From an uncultured beta proteobacterium (GTDB taxonomy: Bacteria > Pseudomonadota > Gammaproteobacteria > Burkholderiales > Burkholderiaceae): a DNA stretch of 63,768 nucleotides. Shown one piece after another: positions 43,148-51,958 of the stretch. The DNA lies in assembly GCA_903889595.1 (NCBI GenBank), contig CAISYI010000035.1, forward strand, positions 1 to 63,768. The letters run 5' to 3'. The notes below the pieces were generated by a model. That model ran no database searches. It saw only the letters and a program-made list of their open reading frames with translations, and was not told where the DNA came from. Position numbers and translations under genes: made by a program. How positions within the stretch are numbered: the first letter of the stretch is position 1; every line of letters starts with the position of its first letter.

Positions 43148-44926
43148 TTAGAATGTTCTAACTTTTGGTGGAATAGACTCTGCAGTCAAAGGCTTAAGAT
43201 TTACTGGCTTATATTCAAGTCGGTTGCTATCTTTAAACCATAAAGTATGTTTGAGCCAATTAACATCATCACGTTCTGGGCAGTCATCATGTGCATGAGC
43301 ACCGCGACTCTCTTGACGAGCAGCTGCAGAAATCATGGTGGAGTTAGCCGCTTCAACTAAATTAGCCAACTCTAATGCTTCAACTCTTGCAGTGTTAAAT
43401 GTCTTAGATTTATCTTTTAAGTGGATATGATTTGCTCGCTCTGTAAGCTCAGCCATCATTGCAACACCCTCATCCATAATTGCTTGAGTTCTAAATACGC
43501 CACAATGTTTTTGCATTGCGTTGCGAATCTCATTGGCGACATCTTGGGTATACTCACCAGCGGAAGAATCGTCTAATTTAGCGACTCTGGCTAAAGAGTA
43601 ATCAGCTGCGTTTTCAGGTAATTGCTTATGTTCTTTCTTCTTAATATCAGAAGCGACAATATGATTACCTGCTGCACGACCAAATACTAACAAGTCTAAA
43701 AGTGAATTAGTACCCAAGCGATTAGCACCGTGGACTGATACACAGGAACATTCACCAACAGCGTAGAAACCATTTACGACTTCATTCGGATTACCATTTT
43801 TCGGCGCAACAACTTGTCCGTAGATATTTGTAGGGATACCACCCATTTGATAGTGAATCGTCGGTACCACTGGAATTGGCTCTTTAGTTACATCAACGTT
43901 TGCAAAGTTAATTCCAATTTCATACACTGAAGGCAAACGTTTATGAATTGTTTCAGCACCAATATGTGTTAAATCGAGCACTACATAATCACCGTTTGGT
44001 CCACAACCACGACCTTCTTTGATTTCCTGATCCATACAACGAGACACGAAGTCCCTAGGGGCTAAATCTTTCAGAGTTGGAGCATAACGCTCCATAAAAC
44101 GCTCACCATCTTTATTTCTTAAAATACCACCTTCACCACGACAACCTTCAGTCAGCAACACACCAGCTCCGGCTACGCCAGTTGGGTGAAATTGCCAAAA
44201 CTCCATATCTTCTAGAGGTATTCCTGCACGGGCAGTCATACCCATACCATCACCAGTATTAATGAAGGCGTTAGTGGAAGCTTGCCAAATACGACCAGCT
44301 CCACCGGTTGCAAACATCGTAATCTTTGCTTCTAAAATATGAATTTCGCCTGTTTCCATTTCCATGGCAGTTACACCGACTACGTCACCGTCTGCATCAC
44401 GAATCAAATCAAGTGCCATCCACTCAACGAAAAATTGTGTTTTTGCACGAACGTTTCTTTGGTATAAAGTATGCAACATCGCGTGACCAGTTCTATCAGC
44501 AGCGGCACATGCGCGTTGAACTGGCTTTTCACCATAATTTGCAGTATGACCACCAAACGGACGTTGGTAAATAGTACCGTCGGCATTACGGTCAAAAGGC
44601 ATACCAAAGTGTTCTAATTCGTAAACAACTTTAGGCGCTTCACGACACATAAATTCAATCGCATCTTGGTCACCTAACCAATCAGAACCTTTAATCGTGT
44701 CATAAAAGTGATAATGCCAATTATCCTCACTCATGTTGCCCAAGGAAGCACCAATACCACCCTGTGCAGCCACAGTATGTGAGCGAGTTGGAAAAACTTT
44801 TGAAAGAACAGCTACATTCAATCCAGCTTCAGCTAATTGTAAGGATGCACGCATACCTGCGCCACCAGCACCAACAATAACAACATCAAAACGACGGCGT
44901 GGAATTGCCGAATTTATCGCACCCAT
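43148..44926 (-). CDS. sdhA: Succinate dehydrogenase flavoprotein subunit
   Basis: Oxidises succinate to fumarate. GAGGAGMRASLQLAE binds FAD, and the covalent FAD histidine is in RSHTVAAQGGIG. The catalytic region has FHPTGVAGAGVLLTEGCRGE. 592 residues is complete. It begins one base after the sdhD coding end (stop at 44927), so the two are coupled. Confidence 0.98.
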   Translation of the reverse strand: MGAINSAIPRRRFDVVIVGAGGAGMRASLQLAEAGLNVAVLSKVFPTRSHTVAAQGGIGASLGNMSEDNWHYHFYDTIKGSDWLGDQDAIEFMCREAPKVVYELEHFGMPFDRNADGTIYQRPFGGHTANYGEKPVQRACAAADRTGHAMLHTLYQRNVRAKTQFFVEWMALDLIRDADGDVVGVTAMEMETGEIHILEAKITMFATGGAGRIWQASTNAFINTGDGMGMTARAGIPLEDMEFWQFHPTGVAGAGVLLTEGCRGEGGILRNKDGERFMERYAPTLKDLAPRDFVSRCMDQEIKEGRGCGPNGDYVVLDLTHIGAETIHKRLPSVYEIGINFANVDVTKEPIPVVPTIHYQMGGIPTNIYGQVVAPKNGNPNEVVNGFYAVGECSCVSVHGANRLGTNSLLDLLVFGRAAGNHIVASDIKKKEHKQLPENAADYSLARVAKLDDSSAGEYTQDVANEIRNAMQKHCGVFRTQAIMDEGVAMMAELTERANHIHLKDKSKTFNTARVEALELANLVEAANSTMISAAARQESRGAHAHDDCPERDDVNWLKHTLWFKDSNRLEYKPVNLKPLTAESIPPKVRTF

Positions 44927-45292
44927 TTAAACCCTCCAAAGAATTTGTGCAGCGTACGCAGTACAACCAAATAACCACAAAACAGTCAAAGTTTGTAAAA
45001 CTAAACGCAAACCTGCGGAACCAATATAGTCCATCCAAATATCACGGATACCTACCCAAGCATGGTAAAACAATGATGCAAGTGTCAAAAAGGTCAAAAT
45101 TTTCATCAATTGATTAGCAAATAATGATGCCCAGCCTTCGTAGCTTGCATTTCCGTAAGTTAGATACACCGCGAGCAGAACTACAGTGAAAACGATCATG
45201 ATGACGGCAGTTACTCTTTGTAGTAACCACTCAGTCAGTCCGTAGTGAGCCCCAACGACTAAGCGCTTGGAACCAATATTGTTATTAGCCAT
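44927..45292 (-). CDS. sdhD: Succinate dehydrogenase membrane anchor subunit SdhD
   Basis: A 121-residue protein with three membrane segments. FYHAWVGIRDIWMDYI is the SdhD quinone/heme-region motif. It anchors SdhAB together with SdhC and helps bind ubiquinone. The N-terminal VGAHYGLTEWLLQRVTA is typical of proteobacterial SdhD. Confidence 0.93.
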   Translation of the reverse strand: MANNNIGSKRLVVGAHYGLTEWLLQRVTAVIMIVFTVVLLAVYLTYGNASYEGWASLFANQLMKILTFLTLASLFYHAWVGIRDIWMDYIGSAGLRLVLQTLTVLWLFGCTAYAAQILWRV

Positions 45293-45300
45293 GATTTTCC

Positions 45301-45726
45301 TTAAAACAAATTAAATAATTTAGCGCCAAGAACGAGTGTTAAGGCTAGACTAATAGCCAAAACTGCAATTGCCGACTTTTGAATTTGATGTTTTTCTACA
45401 CCATGATGTGTATCTAGCATCAAGAAACGAATACCCGCGCAAAAATGATGTAAAAAACCCCAAATCAGAGCAAGGATAAACAATTTAATAAGTGGGTTTG
45501 CCACCATTTCAGAAAAAGTTAAAAAACTAATTTCCGAAGTAATACTTTTATCAAAAAGATACAAAATGAAAGGGAGTGATAAAAATAATAATGCTCCACT
45601 TACACGGTGCAAAATCGATACTTTTCCAGACCAAGGTAACTTGTAAGAAGTCAGGATTTGTCCATAACCAATATTTTTAAATTGGGGACGGGACTTACGG
45701 CCGCTAGAGTTGATATTTTCAGACAT
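45301..45726 (-). CDS. sdhC: Succinate dehydrogenase cytochrome b556 subunit SdhC
   Basis: A 141-residue, three-helix heme-b anchor. SILHRVSGALLFL is the SdhC signature; the heme histidine lies in the HHFCAGIRFLMLDTHHG region. It is the first gene of the sdhCDAB-sdhE operon. The promoter must be in the long AT-rich gap to its right; a weak candidate is TTGAAT with TATGAC 18 bp apart on this strand. Confidence 0.94.
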   Translation of the reverse strand: MSENINSSGRKSRPQFKNIGYGQILTSYKLPWSGKVSILHRVSGALLFLSLPFILYLFDKSITSEISFLTFSEMVANPLIKLFILALIWGFLHHFCAGIRFLMLDTHHGVEKHQIQKSAIAVLAISLALTLVLGAKLFNLF

Positions 45727-46149
45727 TAAATAACCTTATGTGTTAAGCATGGGGTGTAAATATTTAATTACATTACAAATTTTTGACCTCAAAATTAAAA
45801 AATCATTTGATCATCAAGAACTGTTAGGCTCTATTTTGTCATACTCTTTTGATCTTTTGGTATTCAATCAAATAAAAAAAAATAACGTAAATAAATCAAT
45901 GATTTGCAAAATTCGACAACAAAATTGAAAAAACAAACACTTGTTTAGATTCCATAAAATATTAAAAAAAATAGTTTATTCTTAAAGGAATAAAAGAAAA
46001 GCTTATGTAAATAAGTCTAACAACTCGATGTAAAAAATTTATGACGACAAAAATTATCTTTGGATGAAGACTTGATGGTTAAATTATGGAAAAATTAACA
46101 TTTGGTAATTGACTTATTGACTAAATATTTTCATGAAATGCAAATTATT

Positions 46150-46175
46150 AGGGCATTTTAGCAACTAACCGCCCT
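46150..46175. repeat. Nested dyad symmetry upstream of mdh
   Basis: Outer arms AGGGC (46150-46154) and GCCCT (46171-46175) enclose an inner perfect hairpin TTAG-CAA-CTAA (46158-46168). No T run follows on either strand, so not a terminator. It may be an operator or a structured leader if transcription starts upstream. Confidence 0.4.
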
Positions 46176-46214
46176 TAAAAAGTATCTTCAACCACAAAAT
46201 TTTTATTATGTCTT

Positions 46215-46266
46215 TTGATATTGCTTATCATCAATGGTTATAGAATTTATTTTAAAACTCTATAAT
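46215..46266 (+). promoter_or_regulatory. Candidate promoter region for mdh
   Basis: TTGATA (46215-46220) lies 18 bp before TATAGA (46239-46244). A perfect TATAAT at 46261-46266 is a second possible -10 but lacks a good -35. GGAG lies nine bases before the mdh ATG at 46310. Confidence 0.4.
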
Positions 46267-46309
46267 TCAATAGATTTTATTTTTTTATCGACAACACGGA
46301 GTTAATTTC

Positions 46310-47296
46310 ATGGCAAAAGCACCTTTAAACGTTGCAATCACCGGAGCCGCCGGTCAAATCGGATATTCACTATTGTTTCGTATTGCCAATGGCGATATGC
46401 TGGGTAAAGATCAACCCGTTAACCTCCAGTTATTGGAAATTCCAGATGAAAAGGCTCAAAATGCACTGAAGGGTGTCATGATGGAGTTGGATGATTGTGC
46501 ATTCCCACTCTTAAATAGTATGAGCGCCCATGGCGATGCAATGACTGCATTCAAAGACATTGACTACGCAGTGTTAGTTGGCGCACGTCCACGCGGTCCA
46601 GGAATGGAGCGTAAAGACCTATTACAGGCAAATGCAAAAATCTTTACGGCTCAAGGCAAAGCATTGAATGCAGTAGCTAAAAGAACGGTGAAAACGCTAG
46701 TAGTTGGTAATCCAGCAAATACTAATGCCTATATTGCTATGAAGTCTGCTCCAGATTTACCAGCAAAAAACTTTACTGCAATGTTACGTTTAGACCACAA
46801 CAGAGCCCTTTCCCAATTAGCAGCTAAAGCAAATATTGCTGTTGCAGATATTGAGAAATTAGTAGTTTGGGGTAACCACAGCCCAACAATGTATCCAGAT
46901 TACCGCTTTGCGAATGTTGCTGGTAAGTCTATTAAAGAAATGATTAATGACGAAGAATGGAACAAGACTGTCTTTTTACCTACTGTAGGTAAACGTGGTG
47001 GAGCCATCATTGAAGCCCGTGGGTTATCTTCAGCAGCTTCTGCTGCGAATGCTGCAATTGATCACATACATGATTGGCACGTTGGTACAAATGGTAAGTG
47101 GGTCACAATGGGTATTCCTTCAGATGGTTCTTACGGCATTCCAGAAGGCATTATTTACGGAGTTCCAGTTACATGCGAAAACGGCGAATATCAATTGATT
47201 CAAGGTCTCGAGATTGATGCTTACTCTCGTGAAAGAATGGATTTCACCTTGAATGAGTTGTTAGAAGAAAAAGCTGGAGTTCAAGATTTACTGTAA
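46310..47296 (+). CDS. mdh: Malate dehydrogenase
   Basis: NAD-dependent TCA enzyme oxidising malate to oxaloacetate. The NAD loop is GAAGQIG (12-18). The substrate arginines are in [13 protein letters not shown] and the catalytic histidine in [13 protein letters not shown] (about 190). It is of the 328-residue cytosolic-type group common in Burkholderiales. Divergent from the sdh operon, it probably shares control with it, and is followed after 17 bp by a CitE-like lyase. Confidence 0.97.
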   Translation: MAKAPLNVAITGAAGQIGYSLLFRIANGDMLGKDQPVNLQLLEIPDEKAQNALKGVMMELDDCAFPLLNSMSAHGDAMTAFKDIDYAVLVGARPRGPGMERKDLLQANAKIFTAQGKALNAVAKRTVKTLVVGNPANTNAYIAMKSAPDLPAKNFTAMLRLDHNRALSQLAAKANIAVADIEKLVVWGNHSPTMYPDYRFANVAGKSIKEMINDEEWNKTVFLPTVGKRGGAIIEARGLSSAASAANAAIDHIHDWHVGTNGKWVTMGIPSDGSYGIPEGIIYGVPVTCENGEYQLIQGLEIDAYSRERMDFTLNELLEEKAGVQDLL

Positions 47297-47313
47297 TTAA
47301 TTAAAGGTTCTCC

Positions 47314-48288
47314 ATGACTCCATCTGAAGTGTTATTTGACGGTATTGCCCCAAAGACAATACCTGTTTGTGATCATTATTGCGGTACTGAATTACGAATG
47401 AAAAAGGCAATGACACTCCAGAATGACATGGGGCCTTGCTTCGACATTACTTTTGATTTAGAAGATGGTGCTCCCATTGGTCAGGAGTCTGAACATGTCA
47501 ACTTAGTGTGTCAGTTAATTGCTAGCCCTGCAAATCAATTCAACCGAATCGGCGTTCGAGTTCATGACCCGAAAAGTCCACACTTTATTAATGATGTAAA
47601 AACAATCATCAAGGCAGTTGGTAACGTGGTTGCTTATATCGTCATCCCCAAAATTGATTCAGCCTCCCAAACCATTGATTTAATTAGTAAGATTAATGAA
47701 TATGCTCAACAGCTTGACTACAGAAGAAATATTCCAATCCATGTTTTAATTGAAACCAACTTAGCACTTGCCGATGTTTTCAATATTGCTGCAATTCCAC
47801 AAGTGGAATGTTTAAGTTTTGGCTTAATGGATTTTGTGTCTGGTCATTATGGCGCTATTCCAAGTAGTGCCATGGCTCAGGACCAGTTTGAACACCCTTT
47901 AGTAAAAAGGGCTATGTGTGAAATCTCGGCAGCTTGCCACACCTATGGAAAAATTCCATCACATAATGTGTGTACAAATATTCACTCCGCAGATGTGGTT
48001 ACCTCAGACAGTTTACAAGCTAAAAATCATTATGGATACACTAGAAAGTGGAGTATTCATCCGATGCAGATCCCTCTCATCGTTCAAGCTTTCAGCCCTA
48101 GTGATCGACAAATTTTAGAAGCTATTAATATTTTGACTAGTGCAGCAGCAGCAAATTGGGGGCCGATTCAATATGAAGGACGATTGCATGACCGTGCAAG
48201 TTTCAGATATTTTTGGATGATTTTGCAAAAAGCACATCAGACGGGTAGTAAAAATTTAACGGAAATTGAAAATTTAGGATGGTTTTAA
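47314..48288 (+). CDS. HpcH/HpaI aldolase-type CoA-ester lyase (CitE-like)
   Basis: A 324-residue TIM-barrel protein of the citrate-lyase-beta/malyl-CoA-lyase family. FDLEDGAP (about 47-54) carries the metal-binding acidic residues and LSFGLMDFVSGHYGAIP the other conserved strand. Members cleave citryl-CoA, malyl-CoA, beta-methylmalyl-CoA or citramalyl-CoA; this sequence alone does not decide which. No citrate-lyase alpha or gamma partner is nearby, which argues against citrate lyase. It follows mdh, which fits a lyase producing glyoxylate or acetyl-CoA. Confidence 0.8.
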   Translation: MTPSEVLFDGIAPKTIPVCDHYCGTELRMKKAMTLQNDMGPCFDITFDLEDGAPIGQESEHVNLVCQLIASPANQFNRIGVRVHDPKSPHFINDVKTIIKAVGNVVAYIVIPKIDSASQTIDLISKINEYAQQLDYRRNIPIHVLIETNLALADVFNIAAIPQVECLSFGLMDFVSGHYGAIPSSAMAQDQFEHPLVKRAMCEISAACHTYGKIPSHNVCTNIHSADVVTSDSLQAKNHYGYTRKWSIHPMQIPLIVQAFSPSDRQILEAINILTSAAAANWGPIQYEGRLHDRASFRYFWMILQKAHQTGSKNLTEIENLGWF

Positions 48289-48785
48289 TGAAATCAAGTG
48301 TAATGATTAATAAACAGAGTCTATTTATTAATAACTCAGTAGATGTTAGACGTTTAGTTGGTTTAATATTAGTTTCATGTTTTGCTATTGTTTTTAGTAT
48401 AAGTGCATATGCTGTGGAAAAGAAAGTTGCAAAAAACACCTCCACTGCTACAACATCCAAAACTGACTCCGGTAAATTTGACGAACTAAAATTAACTGCT
48501 GCGAACGTATGGCGCTGCGAAAATAACGTTATTGTAAAAACAGCTGAATCTTCTCAGGGGTATCTGATGCTCTGGAACAATAAACTCTTCATCATGAACA
48601 AGATAGATGCTTTAAGCGGTGTTAATCGCTATACCAATGATACCTATCACCTCAATTGGATTGAAATACCTGACAAGGCGATGTTATTTGATTTCAAGGT
48701 CGGTCAGCGCGTTCTAGACTACTGTAAAACTCCGGAACTTGCCTCACAGGCACCGAGCAAAAATCAAGAAGATTTATTAAAGTAA
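48288..48785 (+). CDS. Exported protein of unknown function
   Basis: Not recognised. I start it at the ATG 48288, which overlaps the preceding stop by one base (TAATG) and has AGGA eight bases upstream; a start three codons earlier is also open. The 165-residue product has an N-terminal region of about 20 residues before a hydrophobic stretch (LVGLILVSCFAIVFSIS) ending AYA, likely a long signal peptide. The soluble domain contains VWRCENNV and VLDYCKTPE, with two cysteines that could pair. It is probably translated with the lyase. Confidence 0.7.
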   Translation: MKSSVMINKQSLFINNSVDVRRLVGLILVSCFAIVFSISAYAVEKKVAKNTSTATTSKTDSGKFDELKLTAANVWRCENNVIVKTAESSQGYLMLWNNKLFIMNKIDALSGVNRYTNDTYHLNWIEIPDKAMLFDFKVGQRVLDYCKTPELASQAPSKNQEDLLK

Positions 48786-48786
48786 A

Positions 48787-50001
48787 TTAGTGAAACAATA
48801 TCTGCTGAGCAGGTGTATCAATCGGCATTTGTGCATGAACCACCTCAGCAGACCGATTCGGGAATAAAGGCACACCACAGTCCTCACACATTTCTGGTGT
48901 AAACAACATTGCATGTTTAAATACATCACCTACTCCAGAATCAACTAAGGTAGCAGAAATCAATTGAATCGTGGCATCACGATCCCCTCCTGCTTCAATA
49001 TCCTCACTAGATACTGATTCACGATCGTACAAAGGCCAAACAACACCATAAATAATATCGGGGTGGCCTTTTATTGCAAAAGAAATCCTAAACTCATCTG
49101 CGATTTCTGAGCCAAATGGTGCGACGACACAAGATAACTCTGAAGGTTTCAAACCTAAGGTTGTTTCCAAGTAATTTACTGCAGCTCTGAGGCTAAGCGG
49201 TCGAACACGTTTGTCTGCATCTCGACAATTTGTATAAAAAGCATCTGGCAGCATAAGCTCAAACTCACAACCTGGAAGTAAATTGACAAGTGTAGGTTGA
49301 ATCACTTCTTGAAGGTTCTTTAAGCTCTGTGAGCGTTCGATTCGTTCAGCTTCTTCCTCTTGCCAAACAAAGAAAGGCTGACCTTTCTCAGTAGCAATAG
49401 CACATAAAATAAATCGAGGATCAGCCAAAACAGCAATAGTATCTGGCATCTCTTTCAAGTCATAAGATAGGTCAGTTTGCTCAACGGCACAGGTCGCCAT
49501 TTTCTCGAGTAGTTGCCGAGTCTGAGAATGTGATTGTGGAATTTGATCAATACTATAAAGCCAAGGAGCAATACTTAACTTTACATTATTAGCCATCACA
49601 AATTCATTTAAGCAATCGACAATAGTCGCTGCAGTGTCATTAGAAATGGCCCCAAATGGAATCGTATATTTAGTTTGAGCAATGATTGGTAGGGAAATCA
49701 ATAGTACATCATATGATTTCCCATCAAACTCATAAACAAAAGACTCAGCAGCTGTTTCAGCAGCATCTGCAAGAATTTCAAAAGCTGTTGTTTGGCTTTT
49801 AAACGTAATATCCAGTGAACTATCTATGACATTTTGGTAATGCCCTTTAAGGAGTCTTGAGAGTCTTTCAAAAATTTTACCTTCCCAAAAAATATCTTCT
49901 ACCTTACTTCCTGAAGATGCCAAAGCTAATACTTCTGAAACTAGCTTTTCAACCTCTGGAGAGGTTCTTGCTTTGGAACGAATTCTTGAAGTACTCATCA
50001 T
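48787..50001 (-). CDS. DUF2863 family protein
   Basis: A 404-residue protein I recognise as the DUF2863 family, restricted to betaproteobacteria as far as I know. There is no signal peptide and no membrane segment. The C-terminal part has ECDCGVPLFPN-like cysteines (CEDCGVPLFPN), a possible half zinc site near residue 380. AGGGG precedes the tandem ATGs; the second (49998) has the better spacing. It is the last gene of a short minus run behind yaaA (8 bp). Function unknown. Confidence 0.8.
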   Translation of the reverse strand: MMSTSRIRSKARTSPEVEKLVSEVLALASSGSKVEDIFWEGKIFERLSRLLKGHYQNVIDSSLDITFKSQTTAFEILADAAETAAESFVYEFDGKSYDVLLISLPIIAQTKYTIPFGAISNDTAATIVDCLNEFVMANNVKLSIAPWLYSIDQIPQSHSQTRQLLEKMATCAVEQTDLSYDLKEMPDTIAVLADPRFILCAIATEKGQPFFVWQEEEAERIERSQSLKNLQEVIQPTLVNLLPGCEFELMLPDAFYTNCRDADKRVRPLSLRAAVNYLETTLGLKPSELSCVVAPFGSEIADEFRISFAIKGHPDIIYGVVWPLYDRESVSSEDIEAGGDRDATIQLISATLVDSGVGDVFKHAMLFTPEMCEDCGVPLFPNRSAEVVHAQMPIDTPAQQILFH

Positions 50002-50009
50002 TTAGCCCC

Positions 50010-50786
50010 TTATAAAGTTGCTTTACGCTTAAAAACTGGCCGTATTGGAGTAGATTCCGACACGGAATATTGATACCCTTCATAATCAAATTGAATCAAC
50101 TGTGCTGGAGATTTCACTTGTTGATCAATAATAAATCGAGCCATTAATCCTCTGGCTTTTTTTGCGTAAAAAGAAATAATCTTATATTTACCCTCTTTTT
50201 CATCCAAGAAGACAGGAGAAATAACCGGGTATCCCAGCTCTTTTATATCAAGAACCTTAAAGTATTCTTCAGATGCTAAATTTATTAGGAACGGATGCTT
50301 TTGACTTGACAATTCACTTTGCATATCAGCGGTTAACTTGTTCCGCCAAAAGGCATACAAATCCTTACCGGCTTTATTGACTAGTGAAGTTCCCATTTCT
50401 AATCTGTAAGGTTGCATTAAGTCCAGTGGTTTTAAAATACCATACAAACCAGATAGAATTCTAATGTGCTCTTGAGCGAATTTAAGTTGCTTTTTATTGA
50501 GTGAACTTGCCTTTAGTCCCTCGTAAACATCCCCATTAAAAGCAAAAATTGCAGGTCTACTATTTTCACTTGAAAAGTTTTTTTGCCATGAGGAGAACCT
50601 CACAGCATTTAATGTAGCAAGCTTATCTGAAATATCCATCAATTTAGATATTTCTAGGGGAGAAAATTTTTTCAGTTGATTGACTAATACAGCAGACTTT
50701 TCAATGTAGGCAGGCAATGTTGTGGGAACATCGAGCATTTGTGACTCGAAATCCAAAGTTTTAGCAGGTGATAGAACAATGAGCAT
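50010..50786 (-). CDS. yaaA: Peroxide stress protein YaaA
   Basis: A 258-residue protein of the YaaA/UPF0246 family. It opens with MLIVLSPAKTLDFES and has the family motifs FNGDVYEGL and LNLASEEYFK. In E. coli YaaA lowers free intracellular iron under H2O2 stress and is OxyR-controlled. The start lacks a Shine-Dalgarno. An imperfect inverted repeat with an embedded TATAAA lies 22-58 bp upstream. Confidence 0.93.
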   Translation of the reverse strand: MLIVLSPAKTLDFESQMLDVPTTLPAYIEKSAVLVNQLKKFSPLEISKLMDISDKLATLNAVRFSSWQKNFSSENSRPAIFAFNGDVYEGLKASSLNKKQLKFAQEHIRILSGLYGILKPLDLMQPYRLEMGTSLVNKAGKDLYAFWRNKLTADMQSELSSQKHPFLINLASEEYFKVLDIKELGYPVISPVFLDEKEGKYKIISFYAKKARGLMARFIIDQQVKSPAQLIQFDYEGYQYSVSESTPIRPVFKRKATL

Positions 50787-50807
50787 GATTTTTAAAATTT
50801 TGGAGAT

Positions 50808-50844
50808 ACTTCATTTATACCAAACTTTTTATAAATAATGAAGT
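50808..50844. repeat. Imperfect inverted repeat at the yaaA promoter
   Basis: ACTTCATTTATA (50808-50819) pairs with TATAAATAATGAAGT (50830-50844), a 12-bp stem interrupted by a three-base bulge. Read leftward it includes TATAAA, the likely -10 for yaaA. This is not the classical OxyR spacing, but it is a plausible operator. Confidence 0.45.
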
Positions 50845-50892
50845 TGGGGGTATTTGACTACCAAAGTAGCACATTTTTTCTGTTCGTAAACT

Positions 50893-51813
50893 TTAGAAAA
50901 TAATTGTACTTTTACCATTCAACAGAATACGGTGCTCTGCATGCCACCTTACAGCTCTTGCTAAAGCCATGCATTCTGCATCACGCCCTGCAGCAGCTAA
51001 TTGATCTGGATCCATCGAGTGATTGACTCGTTGCACTTCCTGTTCAATGATGGGTCCCTCATCTAAATCAGAAGTCACATAATGCGCTGTAGCACCGATT
51101 AACTTCACACCTCTTTGGTGAGCTTGCCAGTAGGGTTTAGCTCCCTTGAAGCTAGGTAAAAATGAATGATGGATATTGATGACTTTACCCGTTAATTTCT
51201 CACATAGTTTCGTAGACAAAATCTGCATATATCTAGCTAGAACAACTAGATCGAATTTTTCTTGATCAATTAATTCCAATAGTCGGTCTTCTTGATCAGA
51301 TTTTTTTTCGTCTTGAGATGAGCTAATTGGAAAGTAATGGAATGGAACTTTGTAGGATTTAGCTAACTCTGCAAAATCATGATGATTAGAACCAATTCCT
51401 TGAATATCAATTGGTAGACTACCACTATTACTTCTAAATAATAAATCATTTAAACAATGACCAAACTTAGAAACCATCACTAGTACTTTTGGTTTTTTTT
51501 GTGCATCATAAAAATGACTGTCCATAAAAAAACGTCTAGCGATAACGGCAAAATCATCCTCAAGCCCAGCCAAGGTAACACTCGGTTCGGCTTCAATAAA
51601 ATGAACTCGCATAAAAAAACGTCCAGTGAAAGTATCACTGAATTGGGCTGAATCAAGAATATTCGCACCCTTCAAATGCAAAAACTCACTCACAGCGTGG
51701 ACAATTCCAGGTCGATCAGGACACGAAATCGTTAAGATATATCCAGAATGCTGAATGTTCTCAATGATTGAGGTTTGATTTGGAGAAATAAGGTTTGAAG
51801 TAGGTTGATTCAT
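50893..51813 (-). CDS. purU: Formyltetrahydrofolate deformylase
   Basis: Hydrolyses 10-formyl-THF to formate and THF, balancing one-carbon pools. An N-terminal ACT domain (about 27-105, LTISCPDRPGIVHAVSEF) precedes a formyl-transferase-like domain with the catalytic asparagine, histidine and aspartate in NIHHSFLPSFKGAKPY and TSDLDEGPII. 306 residues; complete. Divergent from rarA. Confidence 0.95.
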   Translation of the reverse strand: MNQPTSNLISPNQTSIIENIQHSGYILTISCPDRPGIVHAVSEFLHLKGANILDSAQFSDTFTGRFFMRVHFIEAEPSVTLAGLEDDFAVIARRFFMDSHFYDAQKKPKVLVMVSKFGHCLNDLLFRSNSGSLPIDIQGIGSNHHDFAELAKSYKVPFHYFPISSSQDEKKSDQEDRLLELIDQEKFDLVVLARYMQILSTKLCEKLTGKVINIHHSFLPSFKGAKPYWQAHQRGVKLIGATAHYVTSDLDEGPIIEQEVQRVNHSMDPDQLAAAGRDAECMALARAVRWHAEHRILLNGKSTIIF

Positions 51814-51958
51814 GAATATTTTTGTGAGTTAAAAGCAAAGAAAAAATAACATCAGACTATCCAAAATGACTCAAGGGATAGCTAATCACCTAATTTTCAT
51901 AATGGAGAAAAGTTCGTATATTCTAGTATTATAAATCCAAAGGTTTTTTACGTACTCC

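Larger units (their letters stand above)
45727..46309. other. 583-bp AT-rich divergent control region between sdhC and mdh
   Basis: No convincing gene: every open frame here is short, has poor codon content and no ribosome site. The region is very AT-rich (about three quarters A/T) with many A and T tracts, and must hold promoters for sdhCDAB and for mdh. It also carries a nested dyad at 46150-46175. As I recall, several Burkholderiaceae have a GntR-type regulator gene around here; I see no remnant of one. Confidence 0.6.

Noticed and set aside
45740-45928. A 62-codon plus-strand open frame in the sdhC-mdh gap
   Set aside because: No ribosome site, composition typical of translated AT-rich noncoding DNA, and no recognisable domain.
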